Assembly (NCBI RefSeq): GCF_017562075.2
Contig: NC_054084.1
Span: 11,146,745-11,210,744, forward strand
Reading direction: 5' to 3'
DNA from: Anopheles merus
Taxonomy: Eukaryota > Arthropoda > Insecta > Diptera > Culicidae
Length of the DNA stretch: 64,000 bases
The notes below the pieces were generated by a model that did no database searches, was not told where the DNA came from, and was given only the letters and a program-made list of their open reading frames with translations. A program made the translations under genes and the position numbers. Shown in pieces: positions 40,979-51,915 of the stretch (positions within the stretch are counted from its first letter, which is position 1; each line of letters opens with the position of its first letter).

Positions 40979-42804
40979 CTGGTAGCCTCAACGGACTGAC
41001 CGTATGCGGAGGGAAACCGGGAGGAGCTTTACTTTATCATTCCATCATCACCTACACAATCGTAAACATTCGCACATTCGGTTTATTTATAATGTTCCAT
41101 TCCATCACATTGCCCACTTGTTGCCAGTCGACGAACGAAAGGAACGAAACAGTGAAACGCTGATATTGATGATATTGCGCATGCGCTTGCGCAACGTACT
41201 TTAAGTGTGTCCTCTTACACTAAGCATTGTGGGTAAGACGTTTACTTTAAGTTCGGCTACTTATATCGATCTGGCTGCTAATGCTTATGAAGGGGAGTGG
41301 GTAAGGGGAAAGTGCAAATAAAACAAGAAACAAAATAAACTTTGCATATATAGGAGTGAAATTTTAACAACATACCGCTTCAAGATCGCTCGTTATTGTC
41401 TAGCGTTAATTGAAAATTACCTAATTGGAAGAGAACGAGTAGAATTATAAACGAGTATAAACTAATGTTCCATTCCCCATGTGTTTTCGTTGCTAAATTC
41501 GTTCATGGTCCCGAAACTGGGATATTCCTTCACTTGGTACTCTCTCAAACAAACTATTTTTTCTACAAACAAAACAGATTACATAGAGTAGAGAAAGTAG
41601 TTAACAGATATCAATGTCCTTCAGTATACTCCTTCCACCCCATCTGTAGAAGAATTATTATATTTAATCGGCTACGTATTCATTCATGCGCTTACAAAGT
41701 AATAATGCTGGCGCTTATATGCAGCCCATCTTCCACCCCACCAACTGGTTAACCTTACGAAGAATGAAACAAAACGGTGAACAGCCTTTTTTTCGTACAG
41801 TAATTAGCACTAGTTGCTAAACGACTAAAGATTTTTGGAGGAGATTTGAGCGCTTTTTTGCATAAAGATGCCGCTATTGCAACGCCAAACGAAAATCACA
41901 CCTAAATGCTATCCACGATGCTCCCTTCCATCCCAAGTGGTTAGGCTGGAGAGGAGAGCATGGGTTATCTGCACTAAACTTAGTTGTAGTTTTTTTTTTT
42001 ACAGTATTATCACCATCGATTGATGTTGCTTTCTATTCCTAAGTGGAACAAATTGCTCTGTTCACTTGTTTTCCATTCGCTCAGTGCATTGCTTCACTCC
42101 CTTAACCGTACACATTCGTTCGAGTAAATATTATTGTCATGCGCTTACATGTTCCATCACTTTGGCGATTGGTTAAATTAGGCATCACCACTTTGTGTTG
42201 CAGTTGTGAGTTTGCTTATGGGAAATGTTGCTACCGTTATTATCATTTGTATGTTGTATATTCAGTTCAGCCACTCTTTGTTATGCCTCAACCGTTTTAC
42301 AGGTTGGATTGGAAGCATTTGCTACACACTGGAACGTTACATTACAAACATAGTAAGGTGGATTTTGTTTGTTACAGATAGGTCGAGCTGGTACTTGAAT
42401 CAACTGGAGTTTGGGGATTGTTCCAATGTTTATGGGATTTATGGTAATTGTATCGCTTGAATGGTGTCAACCTTCCGAATCGTACAATTATTATTTTAAT
42501 TTTTTACTTAACTCCTTTAATGTGTGTGGTGATTGCCCATTAAAGCAAACCTAAACTGTTACTTTATGAACCTTTCCTTTGTTCAAAGCGTATTATTATG
42601 TTCGTACACAAATACACACATGATGACCCTTTTATGCAAGCATCTCACGCACAACTATACAATATCAAATAAATTGCTCGAAAACAAAACAAAACAAAAC
42701 AAACAAACAAAAACACATACACACAATACATACACCTCAATGTACACGATTGCATATCCCTGTGGTTTGATGATCATATCGGATGGCAATGGCCGGGCGA
42801 ACCT
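40979..42804. other. Convergent 3' flanks of fuzzy and the path-like gene
   Basis: About 1.8 kb with no supported exon between two convergent stop codons. The plus-strand AATAAA signals at 41317 and 41334 fit the end of fuzzy. A minus-strand AATAAA (TTTATT on plus at 41082-41087) is the nearest canonical signal I see for the transporter, which would make the two 3' untranslated regions overlap. Short frames here are low-complexity. The stretch near 42689-42725 is an AAAAC/CA simple repeat. Confidence 0.5.
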
Positions 42805-44416
42805 TTAAACCAAATCCGGGTTCAATATTTGCGCCACGCTTGTGTACGTACCAAAGATGAAGCCAAGTATGCCGAACACCATTATTGCAATGTCCTTCCA
42901 CAGGACCCAGTAGTGTCGGCCGAGCTTGTCCGGCCAGAAGGTAACGATTTCGATCAGCGGCGGAAAGATCAGTGCCAGCGTCGAGCTGCTAACCGCTCCC
43001 ACGAGCGAAATCACCGCACCCAGGTTCGGTATCATCGCGGCAAGGATGAACGTAAACACGACGAGTGAAACGCGCGCAAGATATTCACCGATCAGTCGCG
43101 ACTGTTCCGTGTGGAGTCGGCGGCGTATGTGTGGATTCAGTATCGACATCGGTACGAAGAACTGTAGCGAGTAGGAGAAAAAGATGGCCAGCGCCATCAT
43201 GATGCGCACTAGCTGGGCAATGCTGGAAATGAAAAGCGGAGGAAAATAAGCACCGTTCGAACGAACTTTAAACTATCGTGAACGAAAATACATACAACTC
43301 GTCGCCGGGAAGATTAAGCGTGATGCTGCCCTTCACCGAATCGCCGTACTTAAGATAACCGAAGAAGCCGACCGCTGTGTAGAGGCATGCGACAATCACC
43401 ATGCCCGTGTTGAGCACACCCGACCAACCACCAAAGTCTTCCGGTGTTTTCATATTGTTCTCCAGCGGTAGTACCATGCCGATCCCCTCGAACGCGTAAA
43501 TCGCTGTCCCGAAGTATAGCGGAAGCTGTGCCCAGGACGAGTACGGCTTCACGGTGTGCGTGTTGGGCAAATCCTGCAGCATGTAGTAAAAGGTACAGGA
43601 CAAACCTACAGAAAAGAAAAACAGCTATTACTTCACTGAAACTCTCAACAAACAACGCTACAACATACCCGTAACCGTAAGTAGCGCGGCAATCAACGAG
43701 ATCGGTGTAAGGTACTTTAAATTCTTCACCAAATTCAGCAGCACCATCGGGATGAGCAGCAGCAGCAGATAGATGCGCGTGTGCAGATCGAAGAAGTAGT
43801 GCGCAATAACTTCACGCAAATTAGCCGCCACGAACACAAAGTACACGCAGCAAAAGCCGAGCTGCGTTATTACCAGAAACATGTTGATCAGATTCGTCGC
43901 CAGCTTCGAGTAGCGCCGCAGCCCGATCGGGCCCGATTCGAACGCCCGTTGGCACACGTCGGCGAAGCTGAGCGAAGGGACCTGCAGCCGCCGGCACAGT
44001 TCGTGCGAACAGTTTACCAGCATGTGCATGCAATGGGTGCAGACGGCGCCCATGAACAGCGTGCCGAACAGACCGACGTACAGACCGGCGTGCTTGAACG
44101 CGTCCGGCATTGCGAGAATGCCGGTGCCGATGTTACCCTTTAGCAGATGGATCATCGTGTCCAGGTTGGTGGTGGGATGCTCGAGCGTACGGTGCATCGA
44201 CGGTTCGTACGGTTCGCCGGAGGAGGAACCGTACGTCGGGTCTTCTTTGGCCACCAAACTGTCCGTATCGTTCGATGGGTCGACGATCATGTTTTCCGGT
44301 GAGCTGCGCAGATCGGGACGGGCAAGGAGCCGCTGGTGTTCGGCGGCGTCCAAGCCGGATCCGTTGCTACCACCGTCGGCCGCATGTCCAAGGAGGGGTT
44401 CGCGTTCATTTTTCAT
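42805..44416 (-). CDS. path: SLC36/PAT-family amino acid transporter, pathetic-like (3 coding exons)
   Basis: Predicted 491 residues from coding exons 44416-43669, 43605-43296 and 43222-42805, with consensus GT..AG introns of 63 and 73 nt. The N-terminal 80 residues are hydrophilic and contain an acidic dileucine EREPLL at residues 4-9, a type of signal that sends proteins to lysosomes. Then comes the family hallmark HLLKGNIGTGILAMPDAF (about 90-107), followed by around eleven hydrophobic helices. FGTAIYAFEGIGMVLPLEN and SLVGAVSSSTLALIFPP are also typical of PAT transporters. Fly pathetic sits on late endosomes/lysosomes and supports TOR-dependent growth; transfer of that role is inference. 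Other SLC36 paralogues are possible. An acceptor at 44428, just before the ATG, shows that the 5' leader is spliced. Confidence 0.93.
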
Positions 44417-44427
44417 CTTTCGTGCGC

Positions 44428-44439
44428 CCTGGGAATGGA

Positions 44440-44477
<38 letters not shown>
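44428..44477 (-). promoter_or_regulatory. 5'-leader splice acceptor with (CT)17 pyrimidine tract
   Basis: On the minus strand the sequence ends TTCCATTCCCAG at 44429 and the exon begins GGCGCACGAAAG before the start codon at 44416. The pyrimidine tract includes an uninterrupted (CT)17, seen as (AG)17 on the plus strand at 44444-44477. Length variation in this tract could influence use of the acceptor. The matching upstream exon may be at 49306-49397. Confidence 0.65.
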
Positions 44478-44484
<7 letters not shown>

Positions 44485-44683
44485 GGCATGTTAGAGGCGT
44501 TTTTGGTAAAATTTCAGCTTTTTAATATGAAAAAATGGCTTTAAACAGTAATTTGAGGATCAAGAGAGGTATAATATGTGCCAAAAAGTGAATAAATTGA
44601 GGTGAAAGTACACAGAGATTGAACGGAATGAAAATAGTGCACGTAATTTGACAAAAAACGCTTGAATTGATGGGTGCCAACTA

Positions 44684-44947
44684 TTTACAGGGTTTTCTAG
44701 GAGTTCTAATAGCTAATAGTTCTAATAGTGTCCCACTTTATTGACTCTTTCTTCTGTGAATTGAACTTAAAGTAATGGGAATTGGATTCTATTGCATCCT
44801 TGTTGAACAAATCTAATTGGAAACTCCAAGGAGCAAATCCAAAAAGGGTGCCATAGAGTCCAATTCTCAACATATGAAGTTCACTTCCCATTAAAAAGAG
44901 TCAAGGAAGTGTCCCACAACTGTGAGAACCCCGGGAAAATCCTGTAA
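44684..44947. mobile_element. MITE-like element, same family as the Stam-intron copy
   Basis: The inner limits are GTGTCCCAC at 44728-44736 and 44909-44917. Next to the left copy comes TTTATTGACTCTTTCTT, and next to the right copy the reverse-type AAAAAGAGTCAAGGAA. Outside these, TTACAGGGTTTTC (from 44685) pairs with GGGAAAATCCTGTAA (ending 44947). Internal words such as CATATGAAGT and CACTTCCCAT are shared with 62412-62604. It is non-coding, probably a non-autonomous DNA transposon. Confidence 0.75.
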
Positions 44948-45326
44948 CTCATATTATTATATCTTTTGCTCATAACGTTCCTCATTTACGTCAAAGGATT
45001 TAAAGTTTTTCCAAACAATTACAGTACCAAGCATGGAAAAAAAATCCATTTTCCATTTCTTTCTATGACAGATTACCATTATCACGTGGGTACAGAAGCG
45101 AACAATATTTGTAATTAGTGTCCCAAAACTATGAGAACCCCGGGAAAATCCTGTAACTCATATTATTATATCTTTTGCTCATAACGTTCCTCATTTACGT
45201 CAAAGGATTTAAAGTTTTTCCAAACAATTACAGTACCAAGCATGGAAAAAAATCAATTTTCCATTCCTCTCTATGACAGATTACCGTTATCACGTGGGTA
45301 CAGAAGTGAACAACATTTGTAATTAC
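44909..45326 (+). repeat. 209-bp direct tandem duplication
   Basis: Two adjacent copies of about 209 bp (44909-45117 and 45118-45326) are nearly identical, both starting GTGTCCCA and containing TGAGAACCCCGGGAAAATCC, ATTATTATATCTTTTGCTC and GACAGATTACC. Differences are a few substitutions and a one-base change in an A run. The unit starts exactly at the right inner terminus of the MITE, so the duplication includes the element end plus its flank. Confidence 0.93.
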
Positions 45327-48300
45327 TTTAAACAATTTCGTTTCAAACAAATGATAAGTCTTATCGTTTCTCCAAGGGTCAAGGAATTTTCCACTCTCTA
45401 CTAGCCATACATACACACACACACACGTGCTCACACAACAGGCAGGAGGAATGGAAATTTTCCACCCCGATTGGAACGCTATTCAGGCAGCCGGTGGCAG
45501 CCGTACAATCTCTACCCTCCAGGGGAGTTTCGGACCAGGTAAAGCCGGTAGCCCGCCCTTCTGTTAAATCGCTTTTCTTTATGTTGCGATTCTATTTGTC
45601 CTACATAAACAGCAGGCCCTAACGCAGCCCATCCTAACGGACGCATGTTTATGCTAAGCATAATGTTAAGGCAGTGGACGGAGATACAGCAGAAACAGGA
45701 GCCAGGCCGCCGGGATGATGGTTTTCCTGTGCGCATTTTTCAACCAGGCGACAACCAAACGACAAAAGGGGGGAGTGTTGCCGGCTAGGATGTACTAAGT
45801 AAACAGTCGACAGAGCAAAAAGGATACAAAGCAAAACAATAGTAAAATGCTCCACACAACCACTTAAAGCCTAATTTTAAAATTATGTGACAAAAGAACA
45901 AATCCTCAATCGTCAATCGGGCGCACACACAGCTGAAATAAAATGAAAGGTAAATATTTGGGCACAACAAATGCGGCCGAAATGAATTTTTAGCTCTAAA
46001 AAATCGATTCCTCTGCTAAAAGCGGCTAGGGACCAAGGAAAAGATTTAACAAACAGAGCAACCAACAGTGCCAACGAAACGAACAAAATTACATTCTGTT
46101 CCCTGCCCAACATATCTGTAGGCAGTGTCGGAAGGTTCACTCTGCGGGAAGAAATGTATCTCGCAAATTCCGTGCCACATTCGTAGTGTTCCGGCAGGAC
46201 AGTCGGAATGCCAAGCAGCAATCGTGGTTATCTTGCTATGTCGTCTACCGCGCGAAGTTCGCAAGAATGGGGCATTTTTTTGGGGGAAGCTTTAAAGCAG
46301 CTTAAAGCCGGTTTTTCGTGCGATGCGTTCAAATCACTTGAATAGAAAAGAGAGCTTATTTAAGTAGAAAATAGGTACTGCAGTTGAGTTTTAAGATTCA
46401 AAGAAGCCCCGGACGCGTGTGACACGTGTCTTGATATGGTTCATATTTTCTTCACTCACTCGTCGAGCTGTGTCTGATTTGTCTCACTCACGGAAATGAA
46501 ATGATCCAATGAGCTTTGTGTCATGTCACCGGAAATAAGTTATGGCCACTGTGCTTGCTGATGTCCAATAGAAATGGAGTTAATAAACCACAACCTCAAT
46601 TGGACAAGCGCCTATTAAATATTCTTTTTGACATGTTGCCCCTGTTGGGATGCTATATGTATCTCGATTTCTTCACATCATTTCCCTCAAAATCCTCTTT
46701 GCGGATGCTGGAGGGTAAAAACGGTTAGCGCCTTTTTATCACATACAGACCAACCCTCATTCCAGAGTGACTCCCACACACACGGTTATGAAAAACTACA
46801 TTGAATACGTGTTGCTATGCCAGTAAAGCCTCCCCTCTTCACGCTGTACCTATGCGAACGGGCAGAAACTAATGGTGTAGTATTTTCACGTCTTTACTGT
46901 ATGCTCCAATGGCGTAGTGTTTGCCCCTAACACCATCATTTGGACCATTTCATAGTCAGCTTGAAGGTAGGCACACTTTAATACCATTGATGTAATTTTA
47001 GACCATTCTGAAGGATCATTTCAGTGGCCGAAAGATGCTCGCTCAAGGAGAGTGCTTCTGTAGTATTCCGCCAACGAAAGAAGATTACCACAAAATTCGC
47101 AAAAAGTAAGAGCCCCAATTACAAAGCCACCCACTCTGTCCTGATGTGACACTATCTGAAATCTTAATATGAAGCAAATTCGTTAATAATTACTAGCAGC
47201 AACATCAAAGCTGCTGTACGTTGCATTGAACCTTAGCTAATTGTATACGTTCGGTTGAGCTATTTCTACCCAACATGGTAAGCAAAAACACGAACCCTCA
47301 GAAACCAGCACCAACACTGTTTGACGGTTCAATTAGTGCGAGATTTTGGGACCTTATCGCGCTCAGCTGATGTGACGCGAAGTGCTTGCCGGGGTACGCT
47401 TGCCTTGCAACGGGCAGTGTAACAAAAAAAAAGAAAAGAATGCCCAATAAAGATCATAGAACCAATAATGGCCTGATTCGACGCAACAACAACAAGAGCG
47501 GTCCGCGGCCGGCTGCGTATGACGTGTTCAAAGTGATTTAATTTCAAACGATGTTTCTTTTTTTGGGTGCTGCCCAGCTGAAAAGTTTTCTGAAGACGAG
47601 ACAAACAGAATGTAGAACGAATTACGGACATTATACGCCCTTTTGCTAACCTGATAAGCGCGGGCTCTGGCCGTTATATTGGCGGCTTTTTTTTTGTCTT
47701 GCGTATGCCACGTGTCGGAACGTTCGTTTGCTCTTAAAGGTCAGATTCTATGTTTTTGCAAAACAGCAACAACTTCACCATAACAAAACAAGTTTCTATT
47801 GAGTTTCAGCATGTTTCAGAAAATCAGAAAACCTTTTTGACTTATTTGTTTCCTCGCTAGAATGAAACAAAGGAAACAGGTAACTACAAATTATCCAGAA
47901 AAATAAACAAAATGAATCATTCGCTGCTTGCCTGAAGTGAAACTGTTTGAACCATACTTCATGCGAAACAACTCCCCCGTTCTCCCACAACTAATAAACC
48001 CTGTCCATCGTCAACAGCAGCAACATCACCTACATGGATTTTTTATTTTTTGCCTTTTGCTATGGTTAGCGCTTTTTGCTGCAGAACAAGGATCAAATTA
48101 CTTAGCACATTCAGGCTGCACACGAGCACACCCAATTAATAGTGCTGTTCTGTTAGCAGCACGTTCCCTCTATTTATCACAGACCTGCCTGTTCCGGTGG
48201 CCATCGGGAAACGGGCAAGATGATGCTGTGTGTCTACAATCCGTCCACAGGTCGTTTCTGTCCAAGCACGGTGCTAAGCTTCTCATTTGTATTCATACAT

Positions 48301-49305
48301 CGACACCACGGGGTTCGTTTGCGGGCCAAAGGGGTTGGGCTGAGAGGGCTGATGCTTTTACAAGCCACAGAAACATTCGGAATGGTGGCTCTAGACATTC
48401 ACTTTTGCCCAACAAGATAAGATTGTGTGAGTTTTGCTTCCTTTTTCTCGTTGCTCATCCCTCCCGAACTAACACTACTGTCCATCCTTCCGGTCTTGTG
48501 CGATTTCGTCGTATATCACACACCCGCACCCAAAACACTTCTTGCCTCGCCCTGAAAACGGGTTTCGGTGTTGGGGCTGTTGAATGATGCGGCAGATGGG
48601 AAGACGAAGATAAATAATTTCACTTTCAGAAAATAGCTTTCATCTCTATCACAATATACTGAGGAAAATGTTTTCCATCCCACGCACACACACACACACA
48701 ATCCATCGAAATCTTCCGTTTTTCATCTATTTGCGGTAACTTTGGGCATTACATCGATTCATTGAAAGCGGCCATAAATGGTACCGTCGTGCACGTGCAA
48801 AGCGTTGATTTCAATGGCCTTAAACCGATTATGACATCAGCCGCTACATGCGTGGCTTGCCGACCGGCCCACCCGGTCAGGGTACGGTTATCGATGCAGT
48901 AGTACCACTCAGTAGGGTAGGCCATCATCGGTTGCCCTTTGGGTAAGGAGGCTGAGCCCCTATCGAAGCGTACAAATTAACTTCAAATCGTGCGGGTTTC
49001 GCAATTGCTTATGTGTGATGGTACTGGGACAGGGAAGAGAGTACTGTGATTCAAAATTTATAATATAAAGTTATTTAGATGTTAAGGCCACAATTGTGAG
49101 ATTATTCAGTGCATGTGCATTGTGGAGTTCATCCAGGTAAGGTGCGCAAATTTAATGGCTTTAATCCTTCGTGCTTGGTACAAAGATGCTCACACAAACG
49201 AAAGCAAACAAAAAGGAACAATTGAAAAAAAACCAAGTGCAGACATAAAGACAAACCGAAAAAAATGAAAAAAAGCAATAGGTAACAAAATGGGACAAAA
49301 CTTAC
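45327..49305. other. Non-coding block upstream of the path-like gene
   Basis: No supported coding exon. It is likely to be the 5'-leader intron of the path-like gene, and perhaps also part of a longer minus-strand intron. A CA run lies at about 45412-45427 and another near 48685. Open frames, including one of 219 codons at 47928-48587 on the plus strand, are low-complexity and show no domain or splice context. Confidence 0.45.
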
Positions 49306-49397
49306 AAACAATTAATACCACTCGTCGCCGGTTGAAGCACAATTATGCGGGTTTATCTGCTCCCTCGTATTATTCGCGCGTTTCTGCACTGCACTGA
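49306..49397 (-). promoter_or_regulatory. Possible initiator and non-coding first exon of the path-like gene
   Basis: On the minus strand an arthropod-type initiator TTTCAGTGCAG sits near 49397, with GC-rich DNA upstream and no TATA box. About 90 nt downstream is a perfect donor, GTTT|GTAAGT, with the junction at 49306/49305. The segment has no ATG-led frame of note. Joined to the acceptor at 44428 it would give a spliced 5' leader for the path-like gene, with an intron of about 4.9 kb. This is plausible but rests only on signals. Confidence 0.35.
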
Positions 49398-50182
49398 AAC
49401 GAAGTTCCTTTTCCGGCCTTTTGGGTGGGGTGGGTGGTGGTAGCCTGTGCAGTCCGTGGTGCAGCTGCACCAAAGTTCACCAACTTGCTCGATGCTGCTG
49501 TGCGCGCTATGAGTCAACAGGCGTTTTCTGGCGCTTGTTACAATCGAAGTAGCAGCTGAAAGGCGCGCACACACAGTTGCCTAGTTATCTGCAATTTTAC
49601 TCTGTTTGCCGGTTTCTGCAGCAATCTTCCCTTTTCTCTGCGTTGCTATCACGAACTTTTTGTCTTTCATTTGTTAGTGCGCTTGCAGCACGGTTTGAAC
49701 AGTTCGCTGCAGTAAGAATTTTAATCATTCAACTAAAAAGAAATAAATGAAAGGTAAAGAAACAAACAAAAGAAACATAAGAAATTGAACAGAAAACAGA
49801 CTGCAGAAGGAATCCTCTATTGCCGATGCATTCGCACGAATTGCACGTGGGTATAAAATGAGCTGAACCAGGCAGCGGATGCACACGTGGATTATATAAT
49901 TTATGTAAGCTTTTCCGAGGAGGGTTTCCCTCCCTGTTGCCGTATTTTTCTACCTCCTTTTCCACCATACCACGAAAGGGCGATGCCCTTTTCTAGTGAC
50001 AACTAAACAACATCGCGCCATCGAACAACCAGGCATGCTTTGATGCAGGTGGTAAAATGTGAAATGTTGTGTTGCAGCTACCCTGCCCGAAAGCGGGGTA
50101 AAAAAAGCGACGGAAAACCTAGTTGGGATGAAAATCGATTGCATCTGAAAGGGTCAGGAAATGGAAAACCTATCTTGCCTAC

Positions 50183-50215
50183 CTGTAGATTGATCAGCGG
50201 GGTGAAATCTTCCAT
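50183..50215 (-). CDS. Putative first coding exon of an unidentified minus-strand gene (partial)
   Basis: On the minus strand CAACCATGG, an excellent start context, opens an 11-codon frame, MEDFTPLINLQ, ending at a phase-0 donor CAG|GTAGGC. The short hydrophobic-acidic peptide looks like a genuine N-terminus but I cannot name the gene. It loosely recalls dynamin-family N-termini, yet is one residue short, so I do not claim that. No acceptor-linked second exon is visible between here and the left edge except the ratchet points on the same strand at 19936 and 5050, which would suit a very long first intron. Alternatively the frame is chance. Confidence 0.35.
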
Positions 50216-51075
50216 GGTTGTTGAGCTTCCAATAGGAAAAAAGAGAAACAAAACTATTTCTTTCTTCTCGCGCAAAGCCCTTCTGTGGCGCTGGTTGGAC
50301 ACAACACAAGCACAAGGACGCACAACAAAACAAGACGCACGCGAAACACTTTTACCAGCACAACAGCACAACCATTCTCGAAGCACACACACACTCGAGT
50401 TGTGAATAAATAGAAAGCTTCCACAAACAGCTGTTATCTTGCCGATAGTGCCTTTTGGTGGTTTAGGCAAAAATCACAAAGAGATAAACGATATTGCAAT
50501 CACTTCGCAATATCGCAACAAAGAGGGGGTGCACTGCGTAGGAATGTACGGAACACAAACAATGAACACGCACAAGACAGCCTTTTAATTTTCTTCCTTT
50601 TTATATAAATGCTTCCATGAGACACTTTGAAGAGAGCCCAACACGTGGTAGAAAATACAAGACGCACCCGAAAACACTTTGCATCCCTTTGGCGAAGGGA
50701 AAATGTACACAAATTTTCCACTGTTTTTATCGTTGGTTCGCCTGCTGCGCGGTCTGTATGTCTGGCGCTCCTCAAGTCCCAACTTTGTATGGCACCTTTT
50801 TTGACAGAATGCCTTGCCCTTCGGACGCGATGAGGCTGTGGTGCCGAGACCTGCCGTCGATTGGTTTGCAGGAAAATAATATAAAAATCTGAAAATTAAT
50901 AAAAATGGAGAAAATTCAGCATAATAGATATGAGACATATTTAAGGTAGTTTTTCCCCACTCTACACAGTTTTGAAACTATTTTTTTTCGAATTTTAAAT
51001 TGAAATGTCCAGTTCCATGAGCTGCGGCTTTAAGAACTGAAATCGTTGGTATACACGCACGCGTTTTGCTCAGCG
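50216..51075. promoter_or_regulatory. Bidirectional promoter region between the MEDF exon and Dad1
   Basis: About 0.86 kb lies between a minus-strand candidate start and the plus-strand Dad1 promoter. On the minus strand CTGTCAAAAAAGG (plus TTTTTTGACAG at 50797-50807) marks a likely promoter, and the stretch 50250-50790 would then be its leader. Frames here, up to about 130 codons, are low-complexity shadows. Confidence 0.4.
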
Positions 51076-51082
51076 CTGTCAA
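51076..51082 (+). promoter_or_regulatory. CTGTCAA promoter-proximal motif upstream of Dad1
   Basis: CTGTCAA lies about 150 bp before the Dad1 ATG, the same offset as at fuzzy. The bases between read as an untranslated leader. This is one of six such motifs near likely promoters in the window. Confidence 0.4.
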
Positions 51083-51227
51083 CCGGGAAAGGCACACGTC
51101 ACATAAATACAACACAAAAATCTCAATTCCAATCGGAAAGATCTTCGCGCAGCCTCACACATTCCTTTTCCGTGCGTATTCCTCGCTCCGAATCCGTGTC
51201 CAGCGGCCAAATCCAACGCTCTCCACC

Positions 51228-51660
51228 ATGAAGAACCTCACGGAAGTGCTGTACAAGTTCTACGACGAGTACGCGCACAAAACGCCCAAGAAGCTGAAGA
51301 TCGTCGACGCCTACTTGCTGTACATTCTGCTGACCGGCATCACGCAGTTTGTTTACTGCTGCCTCGTTGGAACATTCCCGTTCAACTCGTTCCTGGCCGG
51401 GTTCATCAGCACGGTGAGCTGCTTCGTGCTGGGTGGTACGTAACGCGATAGCGCCGTGTTGTTATCATTGCCCGTTGCCAACACAGGCTAAATGTTTTCT
51501 TTGCACAATTGCACTTCCCTTCATTCCAGTGTGCCTCCGCCTGCAGTCGAACCCCCAGAACAAGGAACAGTTTTTGGGAATCTCGCCCGAGCGTGGCTTT
51601 GCCGACTTCGTGTTTGCGCACATAATTTTGCACCTGGTCGTGGTCAACTTCATCGGTTAA
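51228..51660 (+). CDS. Dad1: Dad1, oligosaccharyltransferase subunit (OST2 family)
   Basis: Two exons, 51228-51435 and 51530-51660, joined across a 94-nt GT..AG intron, give 112 residues, the usual length of insect DAD1. The protein starts MKNLTEVLYKFYDEYAHKTP. It has the conserved cores LKIVDAYLLYILLTG and LVGTFPFNSFLAGFIS, and ends with NPQNKEQF.GISPERGFADFVFAHIILHLVVVNFIG. Three hydrophobic helices are visible. DAD1 is a small ER membrane subunit of the complex that N-glycosylates nascent proteins; its loss triggers apoptosis. The donor GGTG|GTACGT is preferred over an earlier GT because it keeps the length of the FVLGVCLRL segment. The leader holds ACCATGAAG. The stop lies 255 bp from that of the convergent FASTK-family gene. 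Confidence 0.97.
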
Positions 51661-51915
51661 AAAAGGGCCGCCGTCGGGCTGATGCGGTGTGCATTTTGCG
51701 TGTGCAATTAGGTGTTGTAAGGTGGGATAAACAATTACACGAATAAGAATTGGTAAATACATGAAAGAGTGTGAGTGAACAAAACGAATCGTTTTCGCTG
51801 TAAGAATAAGCTCCGAAGCGTATCAAGATAAACTAAAGCATTGGTAAGTTGACCCGGGAACTGCTCCAGGATCCTTTGGGCGTTTTATTGATCTACTAGT
51901 TAGCACTAAATTCAC
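51661..51915. other. Convergent 3' spacer between Dad1 and the FASTK-family gene
   Basis: The 255 bp between the two stop codons must hold both 3' ends. A minus-strand AATAAA (plus 51884-51889) fits the FASTK-family gene, with a very short 3' untranslated region. Dad1 has only variant signals, such as AATAAG near 51743. Confidence 0.55.

Noticed and set aside
47928..48587. 219-codon plus-strand open frame
   Set aside because: No recognisable domain, low-complexity composition, no conserved splice context.
50183..50215. Assignment of MEDFTPLINLQ to the dynamin family
   Set aside because: The resemblance to dynamin N-termini lacks one residue and no GTPase exon is visible.
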